Below are positions 6,565 through 7,194 of a stretch of DNA of 7,194 bases, piece by piece (position 1 is the stretch's first letter; every line of letters starts with the position of its first letter). The DNA lies in the NCBI GenBank assembly GCA_001516765.1, contig LOCH01000133.1, forward strand, positions 2,805 through 9,998. The letters run 5' to 3'. Made by a program: the position numbers and the translations under genes. Source of the stretch: Vulcanisaeta sp. MG_3 (GTDB lineage: Archaea > Thermoproteota > Thermoprotei > Thermoproteales > Thermocladiaceae). The notes under the pieces are model-generated. The model did no database searches and was not told the origin of the DNA. It saw only the letters and a list, made by a program, of their open reading frames with translations.

Positions 6565-7194
6565 TCAACGCTTGACAGTATGCACCACGGGCCTATTATC
6601 GCTGAGGCTAAGCTCGATTAGCCCCTCATCGGAAAGCCAGGCTATGTATGACAGCACTGCGGACCTGTTAAGCAGGTAATTATGCACTGAGCCTAAATCC
6701 AACCCCTCATTAATCAATACCCTGAGAACCAATTCCTCAAGCCCCATGGGCCCACCCGATAACTGATTAATAATGACATTTCTCAACCTCGTTATAGCAC
6801 TTATATTCTCATCAATAGCGGCCAGGGCACCCTGTGGATTTGCTACATCACCGTGGGCAGGTACGATTTGGCTATACCCACTAGCGGCATCACGTAACCT
6901 CTTCAGACTGTCCAGGGCTAAGCTCACGTTGAGGTGATACGGAACGCCGTACTTCCTTATAATTTCCGTTGGGAAGAATGCGTCTGCCGTGAATAGGACC
7001 CCATCGTAGTGTACGCCTACCATGCCCATTGTATGACCTGGCAACTGCATGACATCAAAACCAACCTCTCTACGTAACTCATCAATATCCCTAACAGGCA
7101 CACCCTCGGCCTCGAGGAGTTTTGTCCTCAGGATTTTGGGTGGGTAGGCACCATAGAGGTAGAGTGGCTCAAGTACGGGCTTTTCAATGAATGG
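6565..7194 (-). CDS. metallo-beta-lactamase-fold hydrolase, 5' end outside window
   Basis: The C-terminal 209 residues of a metal-dependent hydrolase. The frame stays open to the right edge, and the first visible residues (P-F-I-E-K-P, then Y-G-A-Y-P-P) look like an MBL domain interior, so the GTG at 7101 is not the true start. Three of the later metal ligands are visible: H54 in L-P-G-H-T, D71 in F-T-A-D-A and H114 in P-A-H-G-D (numbered from the edge). The N-terminal HxHxDH motif should lie beyond the window. The final 60 residues form a helical region resembling the winged-helix tail of LACTB2-type MBL proteins. Members of this group hydrolyse thioesters, lactones or nucleic acids; the missing half prevents a finer call. 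It is on the same strand as the oxidoreductase, 98 bases upstream of that gene's ATG (89 bases from the TTG), but that gene has its own promoter. Confidence 0.9.
   Translation of the reverse strand, partial: PFIEKPVLEPLYLYGAYPPKILRTKLLEAEGVPVRDIDELRREVGFDVMQLPGHTMGMVGVHYDGVLFTADAFFPTEIIRKYGVPYHLNVSLALDSLKRLRDAASGYSQIVPAHGDVANPQGALAAIDENISAITRLRNVIINQLSGGPMGLEELVLRVLINEGLDLGSVHNYLLNRSAVLSYIAWLSDEGLIELSLSDNRPVVHTVKR

Noticed and set aside
7099..7101. GTG as the start of the MBL-fold gene
   Set aside because: The frame is open and domain-like to the window edge, and the essential HxHxDH motif must lie further upstream.

Overview
The window looks like chromosomal DNA from a hyperthermophilic crenarchaeon, probably Thermoproteales and possibly Vulcanisaeta or a near relative. 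The signs are arginine codons dominated by AGG/AGA, A/T-rich TATA boxes about 25-33 bases upstream of most start codons with almost no leader and no strong Shine-Dalgarno sequence, GTG starts, very short intergenic gaps and archaeal-type protein families. The genus is inferred from protein style and base composition, not from a marker gene.

Layout from left to right. (1) A minus-strand membrane-anchored surface protein (1-440, running off the left edge) is frameshifted by a 14-bp tandem duplication. (2) A minus-strand classical short-chain dehydrogenase/reductase lies at 481-1299. (3) A decayed 3' remnant of an acetyl-CoA/acyl-CoA synthetase lies at about 1355-1665 on the minus strand. (4) A plus-strand small AbrB/MazE-type DNA-binding protein (1801-2121) shares its stop codon bases with (5), a minus-strand DUF2079 polytopic membrane protein (2118-3942). 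That gene is split into two frames by one extra G inside a short tandem repeat. (6) A minus-strand calcineurin-like metallophosphoesterase (3981-4739) is divergent from (7), a plus-strand GNAT acetyltransferase of the archaeal RimI/Ard1 type (4808-5320). (8) A minus-strand FAD-dependent oxidoreductase related to sulfide:quinone oxidoreductase and flavocytochrome c sulfide dehydrogenase (5297-6466) overlaps the acetyltransferase tail to tail. It has a perfect 6-bp-arm inverted repeat between its TATA box and its start. (9) A metallo-beta-lactamase-fold hydrolase (6565-7194) is cut by the right edge.

Nearly every complete gene has its own TATA box, so this is a set of single-gene transcription units and not one operon or pathway. 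I see no RNA gene, CRISPR array, insertion sequence or defence system. The best leads are two surface/membrane protein genes, each frameshifted exactly within a short tandem repeat. These could be ordinary mutations, assembly errors or a slippage-based on/off switch. Two others are the oxidoreductase, which keeps the first catalytic cysteine of its family but not the second, and the palindromic operator candidate upstream of it.
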